Assembly (NCBI GenBank): GCA_014529385.2
Contig: CM043969.1
Location: 34,734,446-34,798,445, forward strand
Length of the DNA: 64,000 nt
Reading direction: 5' to 3'
DNA from: Adiantum capillus-veneris
Taxonomy: Eukaryota > Streptophyta > Polypodiopsida > Polypodiales > Pteridaceae
Shown: piece by piece, positions 23,647 to 34,651 of the stretch
Layout: every line of letters begins with the position of its first letter
Numbering within the stretch: position 1 is the stretch's first letter
Made by a program: the position numbers and the translations under genes
The notes under the pieces: model-generated
Database searches by the model: none
Told to the model about the DNA's origin: nothing
The model's input: only the letters and a program-made list of their open reading frames with translations

Positions 23647-24000
23647 GACTACGATGCCTGCATGAAGCAGGTGACGAAAGCCCTCAATGGAATATAGGGT
23701 ATTGCTGCCTTCACTCATGGTGGGCTCCGTCGATCCAAAAGTACTGGTGAAATGTCTTCAGAAGATAGGGAAGAAGGTGGATCTTCAGGGCGGCAAGAGT
23801 CACTACATCCCCGACACAATGACCATCTAGACAACCTCTAGTCATTCAACAACAACTTCAAAGTTAGTAACAAGAGCAAGAACGGTCTAAAGGGCCAATT
23901 GCTGTCATCAGATGTGGATGGAGATGAGGCAGCGTCACCGCCGGAAGTTAACTCTCACATCTTTAGTGATGAGAATGCCAACTCTTGCCGAGTTATGTGA
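23647..24000 (+). pseudogene. Captured HIPP (heavy-metal-associated isoprenylated plant protein) gene fragment
   Basis: Reading frames show DYDACMKQVTKALNGI, a stop, GIAAFTHGG, then after a frameshift SVDPKVLVKCLQKIGKKVDL. This follows the plant HMA-domain pattern (CxxC region, helix, GI..., VDPxxVLKxLxKxGKxxxL), with the first metal-site Cys position occupied by D/Y. The segment continues to a Ser/Asn-rich tail ending SCRVM and a TGA (23998-24000). CRVM is a CaaX-type isoprenylation box, the hallmark C terminus of HIPPs. HIPPs bind metals and act in metal handling and stress. Two stops and a frameshift show it is a relic, apparently host sequence picked up by the transposon. Confidence 0.75.
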
Positions 24001-24131
24001 AAAATTATGTGTTAAATCAGTTTTAAGGTTCTTATAATCCTTGTTAGTTTAGTTCTTTGTTTTTAATATAACATAATTTACGTTAGATTTAGATTTATGT
24101 TATATTAGATTAGACTTAGGTTTATTTAGGT

Positions 24132-24136
<5 letters not shown>

Positions 24137-24190
<54 letters not shown>
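24137..24190. repeat. (AC)n microsatellite
   Basis: About 54 bp of uninterrupted CA repeat, adjoining the second direct repeat. Confidence 0.95.
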
Positions 24191-24191
<1 letters not shown>

Positions 24192-24310
24192 GAAGAAGAG
24201 AGTTTTAACGTCGTAGGAAACTATCCCAAAAGACGTTAAAGATTAGGTTAGATGTAGACTTACGTTAAATTAGATTTAGGTTTATTTCTAGTTAGATTTA
24301 CGTTTATTTA
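24190..24310. repeat. Direct repeat right of the captured HIPP fragment
   Basis: Second copy of the 121-bp repeat at 23478-23598. Confidence 0.8.
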
Positions 24311-24623
24311 GATTTACGCTTATTTACATTAGATCGAGTACACGCAAAAATTACTTACGGTTTAGGGTTTAGAGTTAGACGAACAGTGAAAAGATCTACT
24401 GTGAAAAGATGTTAAGATGCTGTGAAGTGCTACAGCTACAGAAGAGGCAAAGGGGTTTTGTCCACTACATGCAGTATCATGTAGAAGTGGGTGTGTAGAT
24501 TTCTTGTACCCACAAATATAGGTATTGACCAATAAAGATGAGATTATAACCCAGTGGTTCTGATCTCCGTGCACCTCTAGACCGAGGTGTGCGGGGATTG
24601 GACATGACTAGAGAATGTGAGGT

Positions 24624-24625
<2 letters not shown>

Positions 24626-24690
<65 letters not shown>
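24626..24690. repeat. (GA)n microsatellite
   Basis: About 65 bp of GA repeat in the presumed 5'UTR intron of the TNP2 gene. Confidence 0.95.
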
Positions 24691-24693
<3 letters not shown>

Positions 24694-24755
24694 GACGAAG
24701 AATGCCAATAGAATATTAAATTTGTTGTCCAGGTTATAAGTTTTTTATCCTCATT

Positions 24756-27288
24756 ATGAGTAGCGACGAGGATGTGGGACCGTCCAACCGAAACACCTAT
24801 CTCTCAACTAGGGTCTTATGTCCTTGTAATCAATGCAAGCATGCTGTGCGATGGACAAGACGTGTTTCTTTGCAGCACGTTCACGAATTTGGCGAGTTCG
24901 ATCCATCTATTATAGATCGAGTTGTTGCCAATTATAACTCGTCGGACTCTGACGATGGCCAACAAGCAGCAATCTTGCAACCCAATAGACATGTTCGTAG
25001 GCGCTTTGGTCAAGCAGTATATGTGAGGCCACAGGATGTAGCCTCTGACAGCTCGGGGGATGATCATGCAGAGCACATTCCCAACGAGGCAATGTTTGAG
25101 CCCGAGATTGATGAAATGATCGAGACGATCATGGATTCAGAAAGGCTTATCTATGATGATATGAAAAGTGAAGCCGATACGCCATTGTATAATGGAGCAT
25201 GTATGTCTAGATTGAAAGCACTCCTGGTTCTTCTCAACATGCAGGCAAAGTTTGGATGGAGTGACACTAGCGTCACAGCGCTTTTCAGGTGATCTATTAC
25301 AATTAGTTTACTTTAATAAAACTCTAAATGTATAATGATCTGATAGATTTTTACACGACTGTATCATATTTTTATGTTGTGTAGATTGTTGAAAGAGCAC
25401 ATACTACCAGCTGACAATGTGATGCCAGATTCCCGAGATGAAGCAAGAAAGATTTTGCGAAACTTGGGGATGGATTACAATTCTATCCACGCTTGTCCTA
25501 ATGACTCCATTCTTTTCAGAGGGGAATACATAGACATGGAGAAGTGTCCGAAATGTGATTCCGAAAGATATCGAGTAGATCTCCACGGGATAAAAATTCC
25601 ACAAAAGGTTTTGCGACATTTCCCTCTGCTTCCTCGCATCAAGCATTTCTTCGAATGTAAGTCCATGGCCGCCCTAGCATCATGGCATGAGGAGAATAAA
25701 TCTTCGGATGGTGTGCTACGAATTCTTGCAGATTGCGTAGCGTGGAAACATATAGATGGAACATGGTCGGATTTTGCCAGGGAAGCTCAAAATTTGCGCT
25801 TAGGCCTGGCTATGGATGGCATAAATCCATTTGGTCAAAGATCAACATCTTACAGTGTATGGCCCGTTGTCATCGTCAACTACAACATTCCCCCGTGGTT
25901 GACTACGAAGAAGGGGCACCTATGGCTAAGCTTGATTGTGCCAGGGCGATATAAAGTGGGGAATATGGATGTGTATCTTCGTCCACTATTGGAAGAGCTA
26001 CAACAATTGTGGATTGGCATAGAGGTGGTGGATATGAGCCGACACACAGGACGACGGAATGCTTTGATCAGAGGCATTCTAATGTGGACCATGCATGACT
26101 ATCCCGGGCTAACGAAATGCTCAGGTGATCTATTGACACTCCTCACTCAGACACTGTAAATCTTGTTTTTTCCCATAGTTGATCTATTATCATGTGTATA
26201 CATGCAGGGCTTCAAACAAGCGGATACAGAGCATGTGTCACATGTGGACCTAGACTGAATGCACGTAGGGCACCCTCACTGAAGAAGCAAATCTACGAAG
26301 GTCATCAAACGTATCTTCCAGAGAATCATGTGTTACGCGACGGCTTTTTGGGAAGAGAGCCACCAAGGATGTCTGCACAAGCATGGTTAGAGCAGAAGGA
26401 GATGTGCGATGACGGATTGCCTCCAGGGATGAAGAGACTATCTCTATGGTACGAGTTACCATACTGGCCCCGACTCATGATCAATCACTTGCTCGATCCA
26501 ATGCACATATTCAAGAATGTGGGTAATCTACTATGGGACCATCTGACCGGCAAGAAAGATACTTTGGGAGCCAGAGTTGACCTTAGAAATGTGGATCGTA
26601 TGGAGAAATATTGGCCGCAAACAGCGTCTGATGGATCGATAAAACTCCCTAAAGCACCATGGATTTTCACAGGAGCCCAAGAACGCAAAGTAAAAGAGAC
26701 CATTCGATCTTTGCGGACCCCCACTGGCGTAATGCACTCGCTCCGAACGTGTTTTACTAAAGAAGGAAAGCTTACCGGTTTGAAGTCACACGATTGGCAT
26801 AAAATGTGTCAGGTACGTTCATAGTGGACTTTAATATCATTTCATAAAATGTGGACTTTAATATCATTGCTGCACATACTTTACAGTTTATTTTACCGGT
26901 TGCCATTGAGGGATGTTTGTCTCTCGACATCCGTAACACAATCTACAAACTTGCAAAGCTGGTGCAATGGATCTCACAAAAGGAGATCAACGTAGACTCC
27001 ATACCATTCGCCAAACTAAATGCTGCGGAGCTTGTGTGCATGTTTGAGAAACATTTTCCTACTACAATGCTAACCATTCAGGTGCATCTTCTTGTTCACA
27101 TAGTTGATGAGGTGGAAATAGCTGGCACAGTTCATTACAGATGGATGTTCTTCTTAGAGCGTTTCATGAAAACGCTTAAGGGATATGTGCGTCAAAAGGC
27201 ACGTCCGGAGGGTAGCATGGCGAGGATGAGAGAGAGATCTCTTAAAGCCACAAATATTGTATTTGAACAATTTTGCTCCGTGTTGTAA
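24756..27288 (+). pseudogene. TNP2-type transposase of CACTA alpha copy 3, C terminus deleted
   Basis: ATG 24756 lies after a TTGTCCAG acceptor. Inferred exons: 24756-25288, 25385-26124, 26208-26812 and 26887-27288. Exon 1 carries LCPCNQCKH (Transpos_assoc-like). Exons 2-3 hold the Transposase_21 core (GLAMDGINPFGQRSTSYSVW, MHDYPGL, ACVTCGP, LLDPMHIFKNV) without stops. Exon 4 reaches DUF4218 (FLERFMKTLKGYV, RPEGSMA). At about 27222 the sequence jumps to the end of the gene (AGGATGAGAGAG), removing the rest of DUF4218 and all of DUF4216. The new tail adds about 20 codons and a stop. The catalytic core is open, so a truncated product is possible, but activity is doubtful. Confidence 0.88.
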
Positions 27289-27517
27289 AAGCTCTGGTTC
27301 TCTAAGTACCTTCCATGGTGTATAACGCTCTTTTCTACTCGCGCTCACATCTTTTGATTGAAAATTCTGAGTTTTCGACTTGCCTCTTCTATGACTCAAT
27401 TCATTGCGTCATTGTATTTATATGCGTCATTACGTCATTGTATTTAATGGTCTTTGCGTCATTGTCTACTCTATTCATTCAATATTAAGTTTAAATATTC
27501 GTGTGTTTAATGCAGGT

Positions 27518-28827
27518 ATGGATGATGAGGAGTTTCTTTCTTCTTTGTCACCGCAGCAGAAACAGTGGTACGTGGAGCGTCATCGCTCTGGCGCATCATC
27601 GCGCGTTCCTACACCATCCGCATCTCCCTCTCTTTCGGAGCATTCGGCGCGCTCCGAAGCTTCGGCGTCGACGAGACGAGCTTCACACTCGTCTAGACAC
27701 CGGCGCTCTAGTGGTGGCGGTGGCGGTTGTTGTGGGGATTCCGCCACCGATGCCTCCACACCGCCTCGTGTTCGACGAGGTTCTTTACCCTCCCCTTCTT
27801 TGCCCGCCCCCACACCAGCCACAGCATCGCCATCTACGCCAGGTTTTGCACGGCTGACTATTCCTAGAAGCTACACTCCTCTACCTACTCCGCCAGGAGC
27901 CACCCCACTCGACACTCCTCGCTTCGGGGCCCAGACGCCGGTGGAGACACCTGACGTCCGTACCCCCATCGACACGTCGCTAGAGACCCCTGCCGGGACA
28001 CCCAGGTTCACGCGTCACCGGCCAGAGGGCTTGCCTTACTCCGTCGACATCAGCGGCGGCATCATCATGGATGATGACGACAAGAAGGTGATCTCGCGCA
28101 TGCGTGGTCTTTGCTCTCAGCTGTTTAGACACTACATACTAAACAAATGGAGTGAAGTACCAAGTGATTTAAAAAACAAAGTCATCAGCATACTTCATGA
28201 TGAGTTTCCCGTTCCAACACGGGATCAGCGCTTCAATGAAGACCTGATGAAGATTCGAATGCGCGAATACTGCAAACACAAGCGTTCCGAAGTGCAAAAA
28301 GCAATCAAGAATGGGTGGAACAGGCCAGATTGGCTGGCCAAAGAAGATTGGAAGAATGCGAAGAAAGCAGCGCGCGAGAATCCCGACAAGTGGAAGCAAC
28401 AAAAGGATGCAGCCAGAGCGCGAGTAGAGGCAGGGAGCTCGCACCACTTGGGGAGCGGTGGATGGGCATCATTTGAGGCCGATTTTGTAAGTGTTTTCAC
28501 ATTGCTCTTTATGTTCGATAGTTTAGGGTTTATGAGTTTTTTAATTCTAACATAATGAAATCTTTGTATGTTTTGACAGTGGTCGATGACAGGACGTGAT
28601 CCCACACCGTACGAGCGCGAGTACGCAGTCAGGAAGGGCTTAAACGCCCTGATGGACATTCTCAGTTCTCGCGGCGGCATGGTTAGTATTAGGGTTTACT
28701 CTTTTTTATTTTTTGTATTGTTTTATAAATGTCGTTATATGTTTATACTTACTGAAAGCTGTCTTATTGTCTTTTTTTGCAGAATCCGACAGATACGCCG
28801 CTTGGACGCGATGAGACGTCTGACTAG
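27518..28827 (+). CDS. CACTA second gene (TNPA/Transposase_24-like), three exons, intact copy
   Basis: Same structure as 740-2053: ATG 27518 (27518-27520) just after the acceptor AATGCAG, exons 27518-28486, 28580-28681 and 28783-28827, stop TAG. Differences from copy 1 are a handful of substitutions, mostly missense or silent, and no stops. The protein is about 370 residues: S/T/P-rich N-terminal half with a GGGGGCCGD patch, basic DNA-binding-like C-terminal half, and the last exon ending NPTDTPLGRDETSD. The preservation of this gene while TNP2 is deleted suggests that the element was mobilised by TNP2 supplied in trans. Confidence 0.82.
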
Positions 28828-29189
28828 ACGACGTCAGTTTAGCCGTAGCTAGATAGCATTAGTTTAGGGTTTCTCATAGCTTATGTATCATGAGACGGAT
28901 TTTATACGTCTTTTTGAACCATGTATATTATTACATTTGTCACCGCAGTTCCTTTTGCCAATCAATTCTTTATGCCTATGATGTTGTACAATTGTCATTA
29001 TTACATTTGCCAATCAATTCATTTTGCCTATGATGTGTACAATTGTCAATTTTGCAAACAATGCGTCTTGTGGGTGACTATTTTGGGTCTATTATCTACC
29101 CTTGCACTTTTTGTAAAAAGTGAATCAAGTACAATATGGTTGATGGGTGGCAGGGCATTGAATGCCCTGCCACCAAAAAAAAATTCTCT

Positions 29190-29400
29190 CGGGCGTCGCT
29201 ATAAGCGTCGCTATTTATGGCTCTGTAGCGTCGCTATGAGCATCGCTATAGTCTTCTGTGTAAACGTCGCTATAACCGTCGCTATGAGCGTCGCTATGTG
29301 CGTCGCTATGTGCGTCGCTATATAGCGACGCTTTTAGCGACGCATATAGCGATGCCTATAGCGACGCTCTCGTAGCGACGGTTTTAGCGACACCGGGGGT
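29190..29400. repeat. Right subterminal foldback array of CACTA alpha copy 3
   Basis: GCGTCGCTAT units followed by the inverted ATAGCGACGC units, meeting in a 20-bp palindrome at 29312-29331; equivalent to 2429-2640. Confidence 0.85.
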
Positions 29401-29451
29401 TATAAAAACCCAGTGTATTTCCGTCGCTAACAGCGTCACAAGAGCACACAA

Positions 29452-29463
29452 CCTCTTGTAGTG
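29452..29463 (-). repeat. Right terminal inverted repeat, CACTA alpha copy 3
   Basis: CACTACAAGAGG on the minus strand, then the AAT duplication. Confidence 0.95.
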
Positions 29464-30200
29464 AATGTGATTGGTCAATGTACACACTAATTAGTGTGTG
29501 ATTAGTGTGTGCATTGGTCAATGGGATTGGCCAATTCACACACTAATTAGTATGTGTTAACACACACTAATTTGTGTGTGATTAGTGTGTGCATTGGCCA
29601 ATGTGATTGGTCAATGCACACACTAATTAGTGTGTGCATTGGCCAATGAGATTGGTCAATGCACACATTAATTAGTTTGGGATTAGTGTGTGCATTGGTC
29701 AATTGGATTGGCCAATACACACATTATTTAGTGTGTGATTAGTGTGTGTACAAGCCAATTGGATTGGCCAATACACACACTATTTAGTGTGTGATTAGTG
29801 TGTGCATTGACCAATGGAATTGGCCAATGCACACACTAATTAGTGTATGCACACACTAATGCACACACTAATTAGTGTGTGCACAATCTAATGCACACAC
29901 TAATTAGTGTATGTTAAAACACACTAATTAGTGTGTGCACAAGCCAATTACACAAGCCAATGCACACACTAATTAGTGTATGTTAGCACACACTAATTAC
30001 TGTATGTTAACACACACTAATTAGTGTGTGGACAATCTAATGCACACACTAATTAGTGTATGTTAAAACACACTAATTAGTGTGTGCACAAGCCAATTAC
30101 ACAAGCCAATGCACACACTAATTAGTGTATATTAACACACACTAATTAGTGTGTGCACAAGCCAATTAAACAAGCCAACACTAAAACACACACTAATTAT
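29464..30200. repeat. Palindromic minisatellite of CACTA beta, right part
   Basis: Continuation of the array at 22605. Units of about 45-55 bp combine CACACACTAATTAGTGTGTG (a perfect 20-bp palindrome) with GCATTGGCCAATGTGATTGG. More than fifteen palindromes are visible. No gene. The stretch 30200-30540 after it is AT-rich with no clear feature. Confidence 0.9.
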
Positions 30201-30552
30201 GTTAAATTAAACAACAATCAACACAGAAATAGAAACATACCTCCATGATTAAGTCGTAGGTGACGTATTAGGCCCCAATGACCGTCCAAGTGATCACGCA
30301 ATCGGTCACACTAATCATAAACACAATAATCTCTTATTAGTCAATACACACACTAATATCTTATTAGCACTCAAGGCTTTGCAAGACTCTTTTATAGGTT
30401 GCAGATACACATTGGATTCTTTCCACATTGGATTCTTTCAACATTGGATACTATAGAGAATCCAATGTTTGAAAAAAATCAATGTGTAAATTTTTAATCA
30501 TATATTCAAATTTTATACCCTAGTTTAATCTTTGTCGTAATAAATGCAGACC

Positions 30553-32023
30553 ATGTCTTCTTCTTCCACACCACGCTTTCGCAGCATTGAGGATTTCATG
30601 GCAGATGGGATGTCATATCCCGATGCTCTCTCTGCCTATCATTCACAGCCATCGCCTCAGCAGTCATCATCAGGGTTTGGCTGGTTTCGGGACGCTCTAG
30701 GTGGGTCCACTGCCGTACCTGTGACCAATCCAGATGTGGAGAGGGCATTGTGTCCTCGGGCTGAGTGGTTAGGTTCACAGCAGACCCTTACGCAGCGTTA
30801 TTCATCGGCGCAGCTAGCAGATTTTGGATTATCAGAGGTCTCTACTCCGACTCGTGGCACTCCATACCTGCAGAGTTTTCCAGCTACAGCTCCAGGTTCA
30901 ACTTTTCCTTCATAGGGTCCAACGCCCCAGGGTCCGACGCCACAGGGTGCGACGCCACAGGCGTCCACCTATCCATCACCTATCCAACCTTCTGCCCCAG
31001 ATTCACGTCGGCGCTCTTCTGGCAGTCAGCGTCAGGGCAGCTCGCGCGCTAGCGCCGGTCGATCTCGACGAGGGAGCGGAGCTAGTTGTTGTTTTGGGGG
31101 GGGGGGGAAGTACTACAGATTCTCCTCCATAGTCGCCACTCTCTGCTCCAGCAGAAGATGAGGACCATGACATGCCTTCACCAAATGCTCGCGGGTTATA
31201 CTACCAAGTTCATAGAGGAGGTATGGTGGATCTTGGGATAGCACAGGGCAGGAGATTCCGCACACACGTCAACCAATTAATCCACTCCACATATATCAAT
31301 TGTTTTCTCAAATTTGATCAGCAAGATCCCTACAACCTCACATATATAGAGACAACCATCCACATGCATTTCCCCAACCCTGAGGGGCAACAATTCTCAA
31401 GGCAATGGTTGCAAGAGAATATCAAAACATTTCTGAAGAACAAAAAATCTAGTGTGAGGAGAGCGGCAAAGAAGATAATGGAGTCTCCAGAGCATAGCTA
31501 TCGGCCAGGAAATGTCCATGATGTGGAGTGGGAGACCGCTATGGGCGAGAAAGAGGACGAAAGGGCAATGGGTGCGAGGATGTATACGCGTCAAGTTGAG
31601 GCCAGTTCCCACCAGACTCCTACACATTATGGTTCGGGAGGAAAAACGGCTTGGAAAGACAAATATGTAAGTAAAAATATTAGTTTTATTGTAAGAAATC
31701 TAATGTTTTTCATTTAATTAATTGGTTGCTATTTTTTGTCAGTATAACATTACCATGAGTCGCCGACCAGAGATGTGCAGAGATATAGAGAGAACCATAC
31801 CGAGTATCAAACTTGGTGTTGGTTGTTTGAAAATCAAATGATCTCTCGAGAGGAGTTCGAAAATGCGTGCAGAAGTCTGCAACATGTAAGTTTAATCTTA
31901 TCTAAATAATCAAATTGTTGATTTTATATCAAATATTAAATAACAAACTAGTGTTAATTGTTTCTTTTTTATGGTTTTGCAGAGTCAAGGAGTTCCACGT
32001 GAAATGCCGCCAACTCCTCCATG
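30553..32023 (+). pseudogene. TNPA/Transposase_24-like gene of CACTA beta, broken
   Basis: ATG 30553 (MSSSSTPRFRSIEDFMAD) lies after the acceptor AAATGCAG. Exon 1 is Ser/Pro-rich with TPQGATPQ-like repeats, then from 31172 a basic C-terminal domain (FLKNKKSSVRRAAKKIM). Donor GTAAGT follows KDKY near 31665. Later exon pieces are near 31742-31886 and 31983-32023 (SQGVPREMPPTPP, TGA). Lesions: TAG at about 30913, a G-run of unusual length near 31096-31107 that shifts frame, another TAG near 31131, and a shift in exon 2. Homologous in layout to the alpha second gene, but not in sequence. Confidence 0.75.
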
Positions 32024-32583
32024 AGCATCCTCTATTTTGTATACGCGGGCCGCGTTTGCCCTATCCCACATGACCATACTCTATTTTGTACACGCGGGCT
32101 TTTTTTTGCCCTTTATGTAAATGCAATACCTATCATTTTTTGGCTCAATACCTCCCCCAATTGTAATTCCACTTATGTAAATGAAATTATCAATCTTTTT
32201 TTAGCTCAATGTATTGTCCAATTGTGATATTTTGTTGTAATTAATAATAATTTTGTAAAACAACTAAAATAAATAAAAAAATAGATGACCTTTTGGATGG
32301 TTCTGCAAAGGACAATCCAAACGGTCATCTGTTTTTTATAATAAATCCCACCGCGGTAATGCTCGCGACAATTCAGTCGCGGTAAAGTTTGCGAGTATGT
32401 GTGCAGCAAAAAGCGCGGTAATGTTCGCGGAAATATTGCCGCAGCCATTACCACGGAAGTTACCGCTAGACCATTACCGCAAACTTTGCCGCAGTATTTT
32501 TTGCGTAAGGGAATTTTTATATTTCAAGTTTGTTTGTTTTTTTATGGTAATGTGAGCGATAATACCGCGCATATGTTATAGTG
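32024..32583. repeat. 3' flank and right subterminal region of CACTA beta
   Basis: First about 300 bp AT-rich without a gene. From 32340 repeated GCGGTAATGCTCGCG/CCATTACCGC motifs, ending in the terminus CACTATAAC (minus strand) at 32583. Confidence 0.8.
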
Positions 32584-32889
32584 TCTCTTTTTCTTTATTG
32601 TACACAAAAATGAAGTAGTATGCATGCTTAGATCAAGTTTGCGGAGACGACGTCTCCCAAACACCAAGTAGAGCTTGTCACTCTACTATGGAAGATTGAT
32701 AGGACTAATGTGCAGACATGCTTGCAGAAGCCTCAGGCTCTCAAGCGCCAAATGGACTAGTCATCCATTGTGGAATGATGTCGTAGGGTAACATAGGGAT
32801 CCTCTACCCGCTAAGAAAAGGACTCATGAATATGCTTTATCTTCTCTACATCATAGTCGAGGACGACTATGATTTCAAGAGAGAGGTAA
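32584..32889 (+). other. 3' non-coding region of Gypsy G3A
   Basis: Continues G3A after the beta insertion; no ORF. Ends with a purine-rich tract (AAGAGAGAGGTAA) directly before the LTR, a plausible polypurine tract. Confidence 0.7.
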
Positions 32890-34429
32890 TGTCATAATAA
32901 TCAATATCTAATTCTCCTAAAAGATTTTCTCATATTAAACTGATCATTTAATGTGGGGAAGTGCCAGGGGAGAAAAAGCTAGAATATTGGTTAAGCTAGC
33001 AGACCGGCGGCCACAGTAGGGATCCAAAGGAGGGAAAATAGGGATCCAAAGGGGGGGCCATCTGCAAAAGATCCATGTGCAACAATGGGCTAAAAAGACC
33101 CTAAGGTTCAGCCCATTAAGACTTCCAAAATGCTAAGGTTCCAAAATTCAAAGGTTGTGTCCAAAGGGTTAAAGCTTAGGGGGAATTGGATGCTTTGTGT
33201 GCTCTCCAAAGTCAACACACATCCCTACACATGAGGGGGCGATCCCTAAAGGTAGGGGATGAGAGAGAAAGTCAGCTCCCTAGCCCAGATACCCACAAGG
33301 TGTGCCCAATTCCTACTGGATGGCCTTGGAGGTGGACCAATGAGAATTAAGCTAGAGTAAATCTAGTTTAATTAATTTAAAAACATTCAATAAAAGAAAC
33401 CAATGAGAATTAAGTCTCCTAGAAGACTATTGGGCAGTCTCACAAGGGGTCCAATGAGCATTCGGGAGCCCAATGGCTTGCCTGATTCCTATTGGCCAAG
33501 AGCCAAAGGGGTCCAATGAGAGTTCAGTTTAATTATTAAATTACCTAAAGCACTCACAAAAGGGGAAAGGGGGACACATGTCAGAAGGATATCACTTATG
33601 CTGCTTAATGGTCATTGGCTTGAGTTGGGGAGGGCCAATAAGGCTGGAGCAAGAGAAAATAGCAAGAGGGCTCGCCCAAGAGAGAGAGGGGGCTGATTTT
33701 TGCAAGGCATTTATCACACACACACTCACACAATCTCATGTGTGAAGAAAGAGAAGACTATCTCTTTTCAAGCTTTAATGGAGAGCTCATCACCTACTCC
33801 AAGCTTGTGAGATAGAAGCCTACAACGACAGACTCTTGGCTTGTGGATGCAAATCCAACCAAGAGCCAAGCTTCAATGCATGCTCATCTCCTCTACCAAG
33901 ATAATTACTAAGCTAAGCTATGCTAATATGAGTGATTATGTGAGGAGATGTACATCTTTCTCGTAAGATACTCCTTCTTCCTCTCAATCTACTCTCATAC
34001 CCTGCTAGCTCTCACCAACTTCGAAGGTGTGTGAAGTCTTGGGTCTGAGAATGGGGATAATTCAAGTTATTTTTTCTAAGTGTTTTGCTTAGTGCATGAA
34101 GCTTTCATCTTCATTGCACTAGCTAGTCTTGAAGGAACACAAAGAATTGTATTGTACAATGTCTCTCTTGATGGGAGAAACCATAATACAAAGCCTTTTG
34201 GAGGGGGGACCGGCTCCATGCAAATCCGGTCCTCAACTGTTGTCAATAGCTTAATTTCTCTCTCTTTTGAAAGTATTGTCGATGCTATCTAACTAGGTGT
34301 TATGCTTTTTGTTGCTCTCACCACCCAAGCACTCTTGTAATTCTCATTAGGAATCTATTCTAATGAAATGCCCACTATGTTCATGCTAATTTCCGCTACA
34401 CATAAGTTATTAGGCCATTAAATGTTACA
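32890..34429 (+). repeat. LTR of Gypsy G3A
   Basis: 1,540 bp, starts TGTCATAATAATC and ends ATGTTACA. The matching LTR of G3B (39765-40757, opposite strand) lacks about 545 bp found here between about 33227 and 33775. The 70-codon ORF at 34080 is within the LTR and is not a gene. Confidence 0.88.
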
Positions 34430-34651
34430 TTGGTATCAGAGCACAAGGTTTCTCTTTTCTTGCTCAAGAAGGGAGGTCCTCAAGCTAGCTACAAATGGTT
34501 GGTATTATTAATTGCCTGTGAGTAAGGAGAATAGGGATTTTTCAGCCTTGCAGTGCGCCTGCCTTTGTGCAGTTAACGGGGCATCACAGTCGAGAGCTAT
34601 GGTCTTAATAGTGGAGTCCTACGGGGCTTGCCTACGGCTTAATCACTATTG
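34430..34651 (+). other. Primer-binding site and truncated gag start after G3A LTR
   Basis: TGGTATCAGAGC at 34431-34442 is the standard complement of initiator tRNA-Met. It is followed by the G3 leader and the first codons of gag (MVLIVESYGACLRLN in the G3B frame), stopping at about 34651, where homology to G3B ends. Confidence 0.8.

Larger units (their letters stand above)
22606..29463 (+). mobile_element. Complete CACTA alpha copy 3 nested in CACTA beta
   Basis: Both ends read CACTACAAGAGG and are flanked by AAT (22603-22605 and 29464-29466). Removing the 6,858-bp element restores GCATTGGCCAATGTGATTGG, which occurs intact at 29594-29613, so the insertion is proven from sequence. Order: subterminal repeats, microsatellites, captured HIPP fragment, internally deleted TNP2 gene, intact second gene, subterminal repeats. 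Confidence 0.97.
17222..32583. mobile_element. Complete CACTA-superfamily element beta, carrying a nested CACTA alpha
   Basis: Ends are CACGATGAGAG (left) and CACTATAACAT (right, minus strand). Both sides are flanked by TCT (17219-17221 and 32584-32586). Removing the element gives AAGACTCTCTTTTTC; the empty homologous site near 34988 reads AAGACTTTCTTTTTC on the minus strand. Near both ends there are many TTACCGC-type subterminal repeats. A TNP2 gene runs leftwards (17619-21542) and a TNPA-like gene rightwards (30553-32023), divergent from the middle. Length without the nested element is about 8.5 kb. Confidence 0.9.
16349..34651 (+). mobile_element. Gypsy (chromovirus-like) G3A remnant, split by CACTA beta
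   Basis: Pieces 16349-17221 (integrase end and chromodomain-like tail) and 32584-34651 (3' non-coding region, LTR, then primer site and start of gag). Joining the pieces across CACTA beta restores the sequence seen uninterrupted, in reverse, at 34860-34995. The 5' part is missing and replaced by CACTA alpha copy 2. The LTR is followed by a primer-binding site, which is not expected after a 3' LTR. Confidence 0.85.

Noticed and set aside
34080-34292. 70-codon ORF, repeated at 39902-40114
   Set aside because: Lies wholly inside the G3 LTRs; duplicated only because LTRs are duplicated.
34431-34442. tRNA-like sequence TGGTATCAGAGC as part of a tRNA gene
   Set aside because: No cloverleaf; it is the complement of an initiator tRNA-Met 3' end and serves as a primer-binding site.
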